Positions 16,061 to 24,424 of a stretch of DNA of 43,086 nt are shown here, in pieces (position 1 is the first letter of the stretch; each line of letters opens with the position of its first letter). This stretch comes from Betaproteobacteria bacterium (GTDB lineage Bacteria; Pseudomonadota; Gammaproteobacteria; Burkholderiales; Burkholderiaceae_C). The notes beneath the pieces are model-generated. The model was not told where the DNA came from, did no database searches, and worked only from the letters and a program-made list of their open reading frames with translations. The position numbers were made by a program, and so were the translations under genes. Location of the stretch: NCBI GenBank assembly GCA_013289985.1, contig JABCYW010000041.1, forward strand, positions 1 to 43,086, given 5' to 3'.

Positions 16061-17212
16061 ATGCAACGACGTCGCTTCCTGGCATCCGCTCCGTTGGCGC
16101 TTGCCGCTTCACTGCCTGCACGCGGCGAGGATCATCTCTCGATCCCCTTGGCGAGTTGGACCAGTCCAGCCTCATTGGCGCCGATGCGGGCGACGCCCGA
16201 TCGCCTCATCGACATCTCGGTCTGCACGCGACCCTTTCGCATGCAGGGGCCGCGCATCGAGTCCGAGCATTGCTTCGGGAAGACCGTCGTTCATCACTAT
16301 GGCCACGGCGGCAGTGGCTGGTCGCTCTCGTGGGGGTCGGCGCGCGTGGCCATGGGTCTGGTGCTCGCGCACCGGCCGCGCCGCATCGCTGTCATAGGCG
16401 CCGGCGCCATCGGGCTGACGACGGCGCGCGTTGCCCAGCGTGCGGGATTGCGCGTGCGGATCTACTGCAAGGATCGGCCGCCCGAGGTGCGCTCGTCCGC
16501 AGCCACGGGGCTCTGGACGCCAGACTCCCGGCTCTGCGCGAGCGCTGCCATGCCACCCGGATTTGAATCCGCGTGGGAGGCGATGGCACGCAGTTCGTTC
16601 AAGACCTACCAGAGCCTGCTTGGCATCGAGGGCGCGCCGGTCGAATGGCGCGACGGCTACGCCCTGTCCGACATTCCCTTCGAGCAGCCTTTGCCGGACG
16701 ATCCCGACGAGCCCGCCTATCCGGACCTGACGGCGCGCCTGACGGACATCCATCCGCGGTCGAAGACATTGCGCCCGGGCGAACATCCGTTTCGCGCATC
16801 GCATGTGCGTCGCTTCACGCAGATGACATTCAACATCGCCAGCTACCAGCGCCTGCTGATGGACGATTTCGAGCGCGAAGGAGGCGAATTCGAGACTCGT
16901 GAATTCAGGCATCCGCGCGAATTCGGCGGACTGCGCGAATCCGTGATCGTCAATTGCACGGGCTACGGTGCGCGAGAACTGCTGGGCGATGAATCCATCA
17001 TCCCCGTGCGAGGCCAGACGGCACGCCTCATTCCGCAGCCGGAGGTCGACTACATGCTGAGCTATCGCGGCCACAACCTGATTGTCGTGCCACGTCGCGA
17101 CGGACTGCTCGTCGCCACCCAAGAGCCGCACGATTTCAACAACCCGGACGCGCGCATCGACCGCGCCGTGTCCGAAGCGGCCGTCGAACGCCTGGCGCAA
17201 TTGTTCGCGTGA
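16061..17212 (+). CDS. Tat-exported D-amino-acid-oxidase-like flavoprotein, permuted
   Basis: From ATG 16061 the product is 383 residues. It starts MQRRRFLASAPLALAAS, a twin-arginine signal, fitting export after FAD loading. Normal D-amino-acid oxidases have the Rossmann motif first and VHNYGHGGxG last. Here the order is reversed: TRPFRMQGPRIESEHCFGKTVVHHYGHGGSGW comes at about 53-87 and the dinucleotide fold IAVIGAGAIGLTTA at about 109-122; the C-terminus ends at the step that normally precedes the GPRIE segment. This is a circular permutation. It likely oxidises a D-amino acid or similar imine-forming substrate in the periplasm (inference). The longer frame upstream of 16061 lacks homology. 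Confidence 0.85.
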   Translation: MQRRRFLASAPLALAASLPARGEDHLSIPLASWTSPASLAPMRATPDRLIDISVCTRPFRMQGPRIESEHCFGKTVVHHYGHGGSGWSLSWGSARVAMGLVLAHRPRRIAVIGAGAIGLTTARVAQRAGLRVRIYCKDRPPEVRSSAATGLWTPDSRLCASAAMPPGFESAWEAMARSSFKTYQSLLGIEGAPVEWRDGYALSDIPFEQPLPDDPDEPAYPDLTARLTDIHPRSKTLRPGEHPFRASHVRRFTQMTFNIASYQRLLMDDFEREGGEFETREFRHPREFGGLRESVIVNCTGYGARELLGDESIIPVRGQTARLIPQPEVDYMLSYRGHNLIVVPRRDGLLVATQEPHDFNNPDARIDRAVSEAAVERLAQLFA

Positions 17213-17412
17213 GAAGGTCGAAGTCGCTCCGAAAGACTCGCCGATCTTCGCCGAAGGGGGTGTAAGCCGACAGTTGCCGAGGGCGGCTTCTGATCAGGCG
17301 CTGATAGCGCTGTCACCACGCCCCTCTGCGACAGCGATGTCCGCCAACTCATCGATTTTTGTCTGCTCGATGGGAAACTCCACAACCGATCGGGCTTTCG
17401 GCGGGCCAGGTG

Positions 17413-18798
17413 ATGGATCGCGTCGACCGGAATGTCGACAATGGCGTCATGAAGGCGCCGCGCAAGAGCAACCTCGGGGCCGTCGCGGCTCGCGGCCAGC
17501 GGACGGCTTCGTTTTGGCTGCTCGCGCTCGTGCTGCTGTCGATATGCGCGCTCATGTGGAACAGCCTGGGCATGAACGAGACGCTGGTCATCGACGGCAG
17601 CTCGGACCATCCCGTGCGGGCCATCGACGACCGCGACCCAGGCAATCACGGCAGCAGCGTTGCCACTCTCGAGCGCCATGGGCGCACGCTGGGCCTGCAA
17701 TGCGAGGTCGGCATGGCGGCGCCGTACCCCTTCTGCTCGATGCACATCATGCTCGCGCAGGCGCCCGACGGCATCGACCTCAGCCAGTTCTCGGTCATGC
17801 GGATCCAGCTGAATGCAACGGGCCCGGAGCCGCTGCAGGAAGTGCGTGTGGCGCTGGGCAACTTCAATCCCGCCTATTCGAGGCCGGACAACATCGAGAC
17901 CTTGAAGAACCACGAGCTGGTGTACATCCAGCAGACGGCCAACAGCGTGATCGAGGTGCCCATGGATCGCATGAGCGTCGCGTCGTGGTGGATCGAGGAA
18001 CACAACATCCCGCTGCAATACGCCGGCACCGAGTTGCAGCATGTCGTGGCAATGGACATCGAGACCGGCGCCAACTTGCGCGCCGGGCCGCATCGCATCG
18101 TCGTCGACCGCATCGAGCTCGAGCGCAAATGGGTATCGCCGGCAACGTTCCGCCTGGGCCTGCTGCTTGTCTGGTTCGGCGCCGTGAGCGCCTTCGTGAC
18201 CATCGAACTGGCGCGCTACAAGTACCAGTTGCTCGAGAGTCGACGCCAGCAGCAGGTTCTCGCCCAGACGATCACGTCCCTCCACGCGCGCTCCGAGTCG
18301 CTCGAAACCCTGGTGCGAACCGACGCCGCGACCGGGCTTCTCAATCGCACCGGCCTGAACCTCGGGCTGGAACAGAGGCTGCTGCAGCTCGGCATCAACG
18401 CGTTTCCGATGGCCGTGATCTTCGCCGACGTCGATCATTTCAAGCGCATCAACGACAGCTTTGGGCACGCCACTGGCGATGCCGTGATAGCGCAAGTGGC
18501 CACGCACCTGCGCAATCATGTAACGCACGATGACCTCGTGGCGCGTTGGGGCGGCGAGGAGTTCCTGTTGCTCTGTCCCGGCACGGGCGGGGAGGAAGCG
18601 CGACGAATTGCGGAGCGGCTTCGTCAAGGCCTGGAACGGCAGCCGTGGCCAAACGACGTGGACGTGACCTGCAGCTTTGGCATCGCGGTACTGAAGGCCG
18701 GCGAGGATTGGCTCAAGGCCATTCAGCGCGCGGACTCCGCCATGTACCAGGCCAAGCAGGCTGGCCGCAATCGAGTGGTGCTGGTGCAGATTTCATAG
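17413..18798 (+). CDS. Membrane-anchored GGDEF diguanylate cyclase
   Basis: The 461-residue product has one N-terminal membrane segment (about 33-50), a periplasmic domain of about 200 residues rich in strands (sensor, family not recognised), a second membrane helix (LGLLLVWFGAVSAFVTIELA), a coiled-coil linker, and a GGDEF domain. The catalytic motif is GGEEF (about 380-384) preceded by FADVDHFKRINDSFGHATGD with the metal-binding Asp, so cyclase activity is expected. The product-inhibition I-site (RxxD) is replaced by THDD, so feedback inhibition is probably absent. The start is ATG 17413; an ATG at 17359 gives an 18-residue extension. It follows the oxidase gene by 200 nt with no clear operon link. 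Confidence 0.9.
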   Translation: MDRVDRNVDNGVMKAPRKSNLGAVAARGQRTASFWLLALVLLSICALMWNSLGMNETLVIDGSSDHPVRAIDDRDPGNHGSSVATLERHGRTLGLQCEVGMAAPYPFCSMHIMLAQAPDGIDLSQFSVMRIQLNATGPEPLQEVRVALGNFNPAYSRPDNIETLKNHELVYIQQTANSVIEVPMDRMSVASWWIEEHNIPLQYAGTELQHVVAMDIETGANLRAGPHRIVVDRIELERKWVSPATFRLGLLLVWFGAVSAFVTIELARYKYQLLESRRQQQVLAQTITSLHARSESLETLVRTDAATGLLNRTGLNLGLEQRLLQLGINAFPMAVIFADVDHFKRINDSFGHATGDAVIAQVATHLRNHVTHDDLVARWGGEEFLLLCPGTGGEEARRIAERLRQGLERQPWPNDVDVTCSFGIAVLKAGEDWLKAIQRADSAMYQAKQAGRNRVVLVQIS

Positions 18799-18953
18799 TC
18801 GCCTGGCCTGCTGATGCCGGCCTTGGCGATGGATGCTGGTCAGTTGCCTCCAAGGGACGCCCACGCCGGCCCGATTCCTTTCAGTATCCTGACGCCGCCG
18901 TCCAAGAACAGCCACGGAAACGTCCGGGCTAACCCGAACGTAGTTCTGCGAAC

Positions 18954-18982
18954 TGTTACGGCTGGTGTGCAGCCCCTACACT
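18954..18982 (+). promoter_or_regulatory. Possible promoter of the liv-type operon
   Basis: TGTTAC (18954-18959), 17 nt spacer, TACACT (18977-18982) resemble a sigma70 promoter, but the -35 is weak. Transcription would begin 1 to 8 nt before the ATG at 18990, implying a leaderless or nearly leaderless mRNA; no ribosome-binding site is visible. A small inverted repeat AGTTC-TGC-GAACT lies at about 18942-18954. Confidence 0.3.
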
Positions 18983-18989
18983 CCGGTCG

Positions 18990-19763
18990 ATGAGCAGCAG
19001 CTACATCCTCGAGACGAGTGATCTGACCAAGGAATTCAAGGGCTTCGTGGCCGTCAACAAGGTGAACCTGCGGGTTCGGCGGGGGCACATCCATGCCCTC
19101 ATCGGCCCCAACGGCGCGGGCAAGACCACCTGCTTCAACCTGCTCACCAAGTTCCTGCAGCCCACCTCGGGTTCCATCGTCTTCGACGGCGCCGACATCA
19201 CGCGCGAGGCGCCGGCCGCCATCGCCCGCCGCGGCGTCATCCGCTCGTTCCAGATCTCGGCCGTGTTCCAGCACCTGAGCGTGCTGGAGAACGTGCGCGT
19301 GGCGCTTCAGCGGACCCTGAACACCTCGTTCCATTTCTGGAAGTCCGAGCGCACGCTGGGCAAGCTCGACGCGCGCGCCATGGAGCTGCTGGCCGAGGTC
19401 GACCTCGCCGCCTTCGCGCACCTGCCCGCGGTCGAGCTCAGCTACGGCCGCAAGCGCGCGCTGGAGATCGCCACCACGCTCGCGATGGAGCCCCAGCTGA
19501 TGCTGCTGGACGAGCCCACGCAAGGCATGGGCAGCGAGGACGTCGACCGCATCCGCCAGCTCATCAAGAAGGTATCGGCCAACCGCACCATCCTGATGGT
19601 CGAGCACAACATGAGCGTGGTCTCCAGCATCGCAGACACCATCACCGTGCTGCAGCGGGGCACCTTCCTGGCCGAGGGGCCGTACGCGGAGGTGTCGAAG
19701 AACCCGCAGGTGATCGAGGCGTACATGGGCACCACGCAGACCGAGCTCGTCGGAGCCCACTGA
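18990..19763 (+). CDS. livG: Branched-chain amino acid-type ABC transporter ATPase (LivG-like)
   Basis: The 257-residue protein has Walker A GPNGAGKTTCFN (about 34-45), a Q-loop, the variant signature LSYGRKRALEIATTLA, Walker B LMLLDEPTQGM and the LivG-type C-terminal extension ending near the invariant VIEAYMG. It hydrolyses ATP at the inner membrane to drive import through LivHM-type permeases. It is first of the order ATPase, ATPase, binding protein, permease, permease; the LivF-like gene begins 2 nt after its stop. Substrate class (branched-chain or other amino acids, aromatic acids, amides) cannot be fixed from the ATPase. Confidence 0.92.
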   Translation: MSSSYILETSDLTKEFKGFVAVNKVNLRVRRGHIHALIGPNGAGKTTCFNLLTKFLQPTSGSIVFDGADITREAPAAIARRGVIRSFQISAVFQHLSVLENVRVALQRTLNTSFHFWKSERTLGKLDARAMELLAEVDLAAFAHLPAVELSYGRKRALEIATTLAMEPQLMLLDEPTQGMGSEDVDRIRQLIKKVSANRTILMVEHNMSVVSSIADTITVLQRGTFLAEGPYAEVSKNPQVIEAYMGTTQTELVGAH

Positions 19764-19764
19764 A

Positions 19765-20469
19765 ATGAGCACACCGTTCCTGGAGATCAAGGGCCTCAAC
19801 GCCTGGTACGGCGAGTCGCACGTGCTGCACGGCGTCGACCTGCACGTCAACGAAGGCGAGGTCGTCACGCTGCTGGGCCGCAACGGCGCCGGGCGCACCA
19901 CCACGATGCGCGCCATCATGGGCCTCACGGGCGCGCGCAAGGGCTCCATCAAGGTCAAGGGCCAGGAGACCATCGGGATGCCCACGCACAAGGTGGCGCG
20001 CCTGGGCCTGGGCTACTGCCCGGAGGAACGCGGCATCTTCTCCAGCCTCAGCTGCGAGGAGAACCTGCTGCTGCCGCCGGTGCTGACCGAGGGCGGCATG
20101 CCCATCGAGCAGATCTACGCGATGTTCCCCAACCTCAAGGAACGCGCGCCCAGCCAGGGCACGCGGCTGTCGGGTGGCGAGCAGCAGATGCTGGCCGTCG
20201 CGCGCATCCTGCGCACGGGCGCGAAGCTGCTGCTGCTCGACGAGATCTCCGAAGGCCTGGCCCCGGTCATCGTGCAGAAGCTCGCCGAGATGGTGGTCGC
20301 GCTGCGCAAGCAGGGCTACACCGTCGTGATGGTGGAGCAGAACTTCCGCTTCGCCGCGCCGCTGGCCGACCGCTTCCTGGTGATGGAGCATGGCCAGGTG
20401 ATCCAGCAGTTCACGCAGGCCGAGCTGCCCGGCCGCATCGACAAGCTCCACGAATACCTGGGCGTCTGA
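19765..20469 (+). CDS. livF: Branched-chain amino acid-type ABC transporter ATPase (LivF-like), Arg in Walker A
   Basis: The 234-residue protein pairs with the LivG-like subunit. It has signature LSGGEQQMLAVARIL and Walker B LLLLDEISEGLAP. Its Walker A reads GRNGAGRTTT, with Arg44 (codon CGC at 19894-19896) where the nucleotide-binding Lys normally stands. A Lys-to-Arg change usually cripples ATP hydrolysis in ABC proteins, so this site may be degenerate and the LivG site may carry most turnover (inference). The rest of the gene is intact and under clear coding constraint. Spacing is tight on the 5' side; the binding-protein gene follows after 50 nt. Confidence 0.92.
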   Translation: MSTPFLEIKGLNAWYGESHVLHGVDLHVNEGEVVTLLGRNGAGRTTTMRAIMGLTGARKGSIKVKGQETIGMPTHKVARLGLGYCPEERGIFSSLSCEENLLLPPVLTEGGMPIEQIYAMFPNLKERAPSQGTRLSGGEQQMLAVARILRTGAKLLLLDEISEGLAPVIVQKLAEMVVALRKQGYTVVMVEQNFRFAAPLADRFLVMEHGQVIQQFTQAELPGRIDKLHEYLGV

Positions 20470-20519
20470 CCGCCCCGCGCTCTTTTCCTCAAGACCCCCA
20501 ACAAACAGGAGACCCACCC

Positions 20520-21740
20520 ATGTTCAAGCCTCTTTCCGCGACACTGAAGACAGTGGCCCTCGCCTGCCTCGGCGCGCTCGGCCTCGCCGGCGCCGCGCAG
20601 GCGCAGATCTCGGGCGACGTGATCCGCATCGGCTTCATCACCGACATGTCGGGCGTGTACGCCGACCTCGACGGCCAGGGCGGCGTCGAGGCCATCAAGA
20701 TGGCCATCGCCGACGCGGGCGGCACGATCAACGGCAAGAAGATCGAGCTGGTCACCGCCGACCACCAGAACAAGCCCGACGTCGCCGCCTCCAAGGCGCG
20801 CGAGTGGTTCGACACCGCGGGCGTCGACGTGCTGATCGCCGGCACCAATTCCGGCACCAACCTGGCCATGGCCAAGGTCGCCGCCGAGAAGCACAAGATC
20901 ATCATCTCGGTGGGCGGCGGCACCTCGGCGCTGACCAACGAGCAGTGCGCGCCCACCACGATCCACTGGGCCTACGACACCACCGCGCTCGCCAAGGGCA
21001 CCGGCGGCGCCGTGACCAAGACCGGCGGCAAGACCTGGTACTTCCTGCAGGCCGACTACGCGTTCGGCGCGGCGCTGGAAGGCGACACCGCCAAGGTGGT
21101 GGAAGCCAACGGCGGCAAGGTGCTGGGCGTGGTCAAGCACCCGCTGTCGGCGAGCGACTTCTCGTCGTTCCTGCTGCAGGCGCAGGCGAGCAAGGCGCAG
21201 ATCCTGGGGCTGGCCAACGCGGGCGGCGACACCGTCAACGCGATCAAGGCGGCCAACGAATTCGGCATCACCAAGACGATGAAGCTGGCCGGCCTGCTCA
21301 TGTTCATCAACGACGTGCACTCGCTGGGCCTGAAGGCCACGCAGGGCATGTACCTCACCGACAGCTGGTACTGGAACAAGACGCCCGAGACGCGCGCCTG
21401 GGGCCGCCGCTACTTCGACGTCATGAAGAAGATGCCCGGCTCGCTGCAGGCCGGCGACTACTCCGCCGTCGCCAACTACCTGGCCGCCGTCAAGGCCACC
21501 GGTTCCGACGACACCGACAAGGTGCTGGCCAGGATGAAGGCCTCCAAGGTCAACGACATGTTCGCCAAGGACGGCTGGATCCGCGCCGACGGCAGCATGA
21601 TCCACGACATGTACCTGATGCAGGTGAAGACGCCGGAAACGTCCAAGGAACCCTGGGACTACTACAACGTGGTCGAGACGATCAAGGGCGAAGCGGCCTG
21701 GACCACCAAGGCCGAATCCAAGTGCTCGGCCTGGAAGTGA
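20520..21740 (+). CDS. Periplasmic substrate-binding protein of the liv-type transporter
   Basis: The 406-residue product has a Sec signal peptide (about 1-28, ending AGAAQA) and the peripla_BP_6 fold opening IRIGFITDMSGVYADLDGQGG, with GGTSALTNEQC and later YAFGAALEGD. The ribosome-binding site is strong (ACAGGAGAC). It captures the substrate in the periplasm for the following permeases. The family spans branched-chain amino acids, aromatic acids and amides; this sequence has the SNSG-like loop as GTNSGTNL, but I cannot name the ligand. A stem-loop lies between it and the permease gene. Confidence 0.92.
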   Translation: MFKPLSATLKTVALACLGALGLAGAAQAQISGDVIRIGFITDMSGVYADLDGQGGVEAIKMAIADAGGTINGKKIELVTADHQNKPDVAASKAREWFDTAGVDVLIAGTNSGTNLAMAKVAAEKHKIIISVGGGTSALTNEQCAPTTIHWAYDTTALAKGTGGAVTKTGGKTWYFLQADYAFGAALEGDTAKVVEANGGKVLGVVKHPLSASDFSSFLLQAQASKAQILGLANAGGDTVNAIKAANEFGITKTMKLAGLLMFINDVHSLGLKATQGMYLTDSWYWNKTPETRAWGRRYFDVMKKMPGSLQAGDYSAVANYLAAVKATGSDDTDKVLARMKASKVNDMFAKDGWIRADGSMIHDMYLMQVKTPETSKEPWDYYNVVETIKGEAAWTTKAESKCSAWK

Positions 21741-21784
21741 CCCTGTGATCGCCGCCGTCGGCTCGACGGCTTGAGAAACGCAAC

Positions 21785-21815
21785 GCCCCGGCCCATCGCG
21801 ATGATCGGTCGGGGC
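21785..21815 (+). promoter_or_regulatory. Stem-loop between binding-protein and permease genes
   Basis: GCCCCGGCC (21785-21793) pairs with GGTCGGGGC (21807-21815) with one wobble pair, loop 13 nt. There is no T-run. Such hairpins after a binding-protein gene often protect the upstream mRNA or partly attenuate downstream genes, giving excess binding protein. The permease start with GGAG follows at 21841. Confidence 0.45.
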
Positions 21816-21840
21816 GCTCGCGAGTTGGAGTGAAATCTCG

Positions 21841-22782
21841 ATGACCGAAATTTTCGGCGTCCCGATCCAGGCCCTTCTCGGCCAGCTGATGCTGGGCCTG
21901 GTCAACGGCTCGTTCTACGCGATGCTGAGCCTGGGCCTGGCCGTCATCTTCGGCCTGCTGGGCGTGGTGAACTTCGCGCACGGCGCGATGTACATGCTGG
22001 GGGCCTACGTGGCGTGGCTGGGGCTGGACGGCGTCGACCTGACGAACGTGCAGGTCGGCTCGCAGGTGTTCAACCTCGGCATCCAGTTCCACTTCAATTT
22101 CTGGACGGCGCTGCTCGTGGGCCCGCTGGTGGTGGGTCTCGTGGGGGTCGTCGTGGAGAAGCTGCTGCTCAAGCGGCTCTACAAGCTCGACCCGCTGTAC
22201 GGCCTGCTGCTCACCTTCGGCCTGGCGCTGATCGTGCAGGGCGTGTTCCTGCAGCACTACGGCTCGTCGGGCCAGTCCTACGACACGCCCGAGGCGCTGT
22301 CGGGCGCCGTCAACCTGGGCTTCATGATCCTGCCCAAGTACCGCGGCTTCGTGATCGGGGCCTCGCTGGTGGTGTGCTTCGGCACCTGGTTCCTGATCGA
22401 GCGCACGCGCCTGGGCGCGCTGCTGCGCGCGGGCACCGAGAACCCGTCGCTGGTGCAGGCCTTCGGCGTGAACGTGCCGCTGATGGTCACCCTCACCTAC
22501 GCCGGCGGCGCCGCGCTGGCGGGCCTCGCCGGCGTGCTGGCCGCGCCGGTGATCCAGGTGACGCCGCTGATGGGCAGCAACCTCATCATCGTGGTGTTCG
22601 CCGTGGTGGTGATCGGCGGCATGGGCTCCATCATCGGCTCCATCGTCACCGGCCTGGTGCTGGGCCTGGTGGAAGGGCTCACGCGCGTGTTCTATCCCGA
22701 GGCGTCCAACGTCGTCGTGTTCTTCATCATGGCCATCGTGCTCATGATCCGGCCCGCCGGGCTGTTCGGGAAGGAGAAGTGA
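21841..22782 (+). CDS. livH: Branched-chain amino acid-type ABC permease (LivH-like)
   Basis: The 313-residue hydrophobic protein has about eight membrane helices and LivH motifs: LVNGSFYAMLSLGLAVIFG, VNFAHGAMYMLGAY, and a late VIGGMGSIIGSIVTGLVLGL with the EAA-like coupling loop before it. It forms half the inner-membrane channel. GGAG lies 10 nt before ATG 21841. Its stop overlaps the next ATG (TGATG at 22780-22784), so the two permeases are translationally coupled. Confidence 0.93.
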   Translation: MTEIFGVPIQALLGQLMLGLVNGSFYAMLSLGLAVIFGLLGVVNFAHGAMYMLGAYVAWLGLDGVDLTNVQVGSQVFNLGIQFHFNFWTALLVGPLVVGLVGVVVEKLLLKRLYKLDPLYGLLLTFGLALIVQGVFLQHYGSSGQSYDTPEALSGAVNLGFMILPKYRGFVIGASLVVCFGTWFLIERTRLGALLRAGTENPSLVQAFGVNVPLMVTLTYAGGAALAGLAGVLAAPVIQVTPLMGSNLIIVVFAVVVIGGMGSIIGSIVTGLVLGLVEGLTRVFYPEASNVVVFFIMAIVLMIRPAGLFGKEK

Positions 22783-23741
22783 TGAGCTGGCTCGGGCAAG
22801 GCACGCAACGCGCCGGCAAGATCGCCTGGATCGTCGCGCTGGTGCTGCTGATCGTCGCGCCCTTCGTGGGCGTCTACCCCATCTTCGTGGCGCAGGCGCT
22901 GTGCTTCGCCATCTTCGCGATCGCGTTCAACCTGCTGCTGGGCTACACCGGCCTGCTGTCGTTCGGGCACGCCGCGTTCTTCGGCGGCGCGGCCTACATC
23001 ACGGCGTGGCTGCTGCAGGAAAAGCACCTCACGCCCGAGCTCGCGCTCGCCGGCGGCGTGCTCGCGGCCGCCGCGGCGGGCGTGGTGGTGGGCGTGATCG
23101 CCATCCGGCGCCAGGGCATCTACTTCGCCATGGTCACGCTGGCGCTGTCGCAGATGCTGTATTTCTTCTTCCTGCAGGCGCCGTTCACCGGCGGCGAGAA
23201 CGGGGTGCAGGGGATCGAGCGCGGCAAGCTGCTCGGCCTGATCCCGCTGGACGGCGACATGGCCCTCTACTGGTTCGTGCTGGCCGTCTTCGTGGCCGTG
23301 TTCCTGTTCGTGCTGCGCGTGGTGCACTCGCCGTACGGCCAGGTGCTCAAGGCGATCCGCGAGAACGAGCCGCGCGCCATCTCGCTGGGCTACAACGTCG
23401 ACCGCTACAAGCTGCTCGCCTTCGTGCTGTCGGCCTCGCTGGCCGGCCTGGGCGGCGCGCTGAAGGTGCTGGTGCTGCACCTGGCCACGCTGCAGGACGT
23501 GCGCTGGGAGCAGTCGGGCGAGGTGATCCTGATGACGCTGCTGGGCGGCCTGGGCACCTTCGCCGGCCCGGTGGTGGGCGCGTTCACGGTGGTGTTCCTG
23601 CAGAACTACCTGTCCGACCGCGCCGGCCCGTGGACGGGCGTGATCATCGGCTGCATCTTCGTGCTGTGCGTGGTGGCGTTCCGCAAGGGTTTCGTGGGCG
23701 AACTGCTCGCCTGGCAGCAGCGGCGGGCCAGGAAGTCGTGA
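22782..23741 (+). CDS. livM: Branched-chain amino acid-type ABC permease (LivM-like)
   Basis: The 319-residue protein starts at ATG 22782, overlapping the LivH stop by 1 nt. It has LivM signatures: ALCFAIFAIAFNLLLGYTGLLSFGHAAFFGGAAY, then VIAIRRQGIYFAMVTLALSQM, and the late LLGGLGTFAGPVVGAF. About eight to ten membrane helices are evident. It completes the transmembrane pair. The longer open frame 5' of 22782 runs through livH in another frame and is not coding. Its stop (TGA 23739-23741) lies inside the GTG start of the next gene. Confidence 0.93.
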   Translation: MSWLGQGTQRAGKIAWIVALVLLIVAPFVGVYPIFVAQALCFAIFAIAFNLLLGYTGLLSFGHAAFFGGAAYITAWLLQEKHLTPELALAGGVLAAAAAGVVVGVIAIRRQGIYFAMVTLALSQMLYFFFLQAPFTGGENGVQGIERGKLLGLIPLDGDMALYWFVLAVFVAVFLFVLRVVHSPYGQVLKAIRENEPRAISLGYNVDRYKLLAFVLSASLAGLGGALKVLVLHLATLQDVRWEQSGEVILMTLLGGLGTFAGPVVGAFTVVFLQNYLSDRAGPWTGVIIGCIFVLCVVAFRKGFVGELLAWQQRRARKS

Positions 23742-24412
23742 ACGCGCGCCTTTCGCGCGCGGCCCTGCTGGGCCTCGCCTGCGCGCTGGCGTCGGCCGCC
23801 GCCTGCGCCCAGGCGGACGACACGCGCGCGCTCGCCCCGGGCGAGAAGGCCGGGCTGGACCGGCTGCTGAAGGCGTACGGCAGGAAGGATCCGCTGGACC
23901 CGGCCACGCTGCAGTCCTCGGCCAGCCGCAAGCCGGGCGCTCCCTGGCGATTGCAGGCCGACGTCTGGACGCCGTCCGTCGCCGACCCCGCGGGCTTCTG
24001 CCACGCCACGCACCTCGTGCTGGCCGGCGGCCGCAACGGCGGCTGGGCACCGGCGCGCCCGGACGACGCCACGCACGAGGCCTGGATCGACGACGCGAAG
24101 CATTGCGCGGCGCGTCCCAGGGACACGATCCGCTACGCGCCCGACATCCCGCCGGCCCGCGTCAACATGATCGCCCGCCAGCCCGAGGCGCTGCGCAAGT
24201 ACGTGGCCTACACGCCCACGGCGGGCTGCGACGGCGTGATGGCGCACGCGCGCCTCGTGGGCATGGACAGGCCCGCGCAGGACGATCCCGACTCGATCAC
24301 GCTGCACTTCCGCGAGGCGGCGCCGGACGCGACGGCACGCACCATCGTCGCGCGCTTGCGCATCGGCGATCGCCACTTCGAACTCGCCTCGACCACCTGC
24401 GCGAAACCCTGA
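23738..24412 (+). CDS. Secreted hypothetical protein coupled to the liv-type operon
   Basis: GTG 23738 overlaps the livM stop (GTGA), giving 224 residues that begin with a clear Sec signal peptide (RAALLGLACALASAAACAQA). The mature part is polar, with Cys in GFCHATH, KHCAARPRD, AGCDGVM and a final STTCAKP; four cysteines could form two disulfides in the periplasm. I do not recognise a family. Tight coupling suggests a role connected with import of the same compound, perhaps an accessory periplasmic protein (inference), although the next gene is a helicase, which weakens this argument. Confidence 0.8.
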   Translation: MNARLSRAALLGLACALASAAACAQADDTRALAPGEKAGLDRLLKAYGRKDPLDPATLQSSASRKPGAPWRLQADVWTPSVADPAGFCHATHLVLAGGRNGGWAPARPDDATHEAWIDDAKHCAARPRDTIRYAPDIPPARVNMIARQPEALRKYVAYTPTAGCDGVMAHARLVGMDRPAQDDPDSITLHFREAAPDATARTIVARLRIGDRHFELASTTCAKP

Positions 24413-24424
24413 AGGACGCGACCC

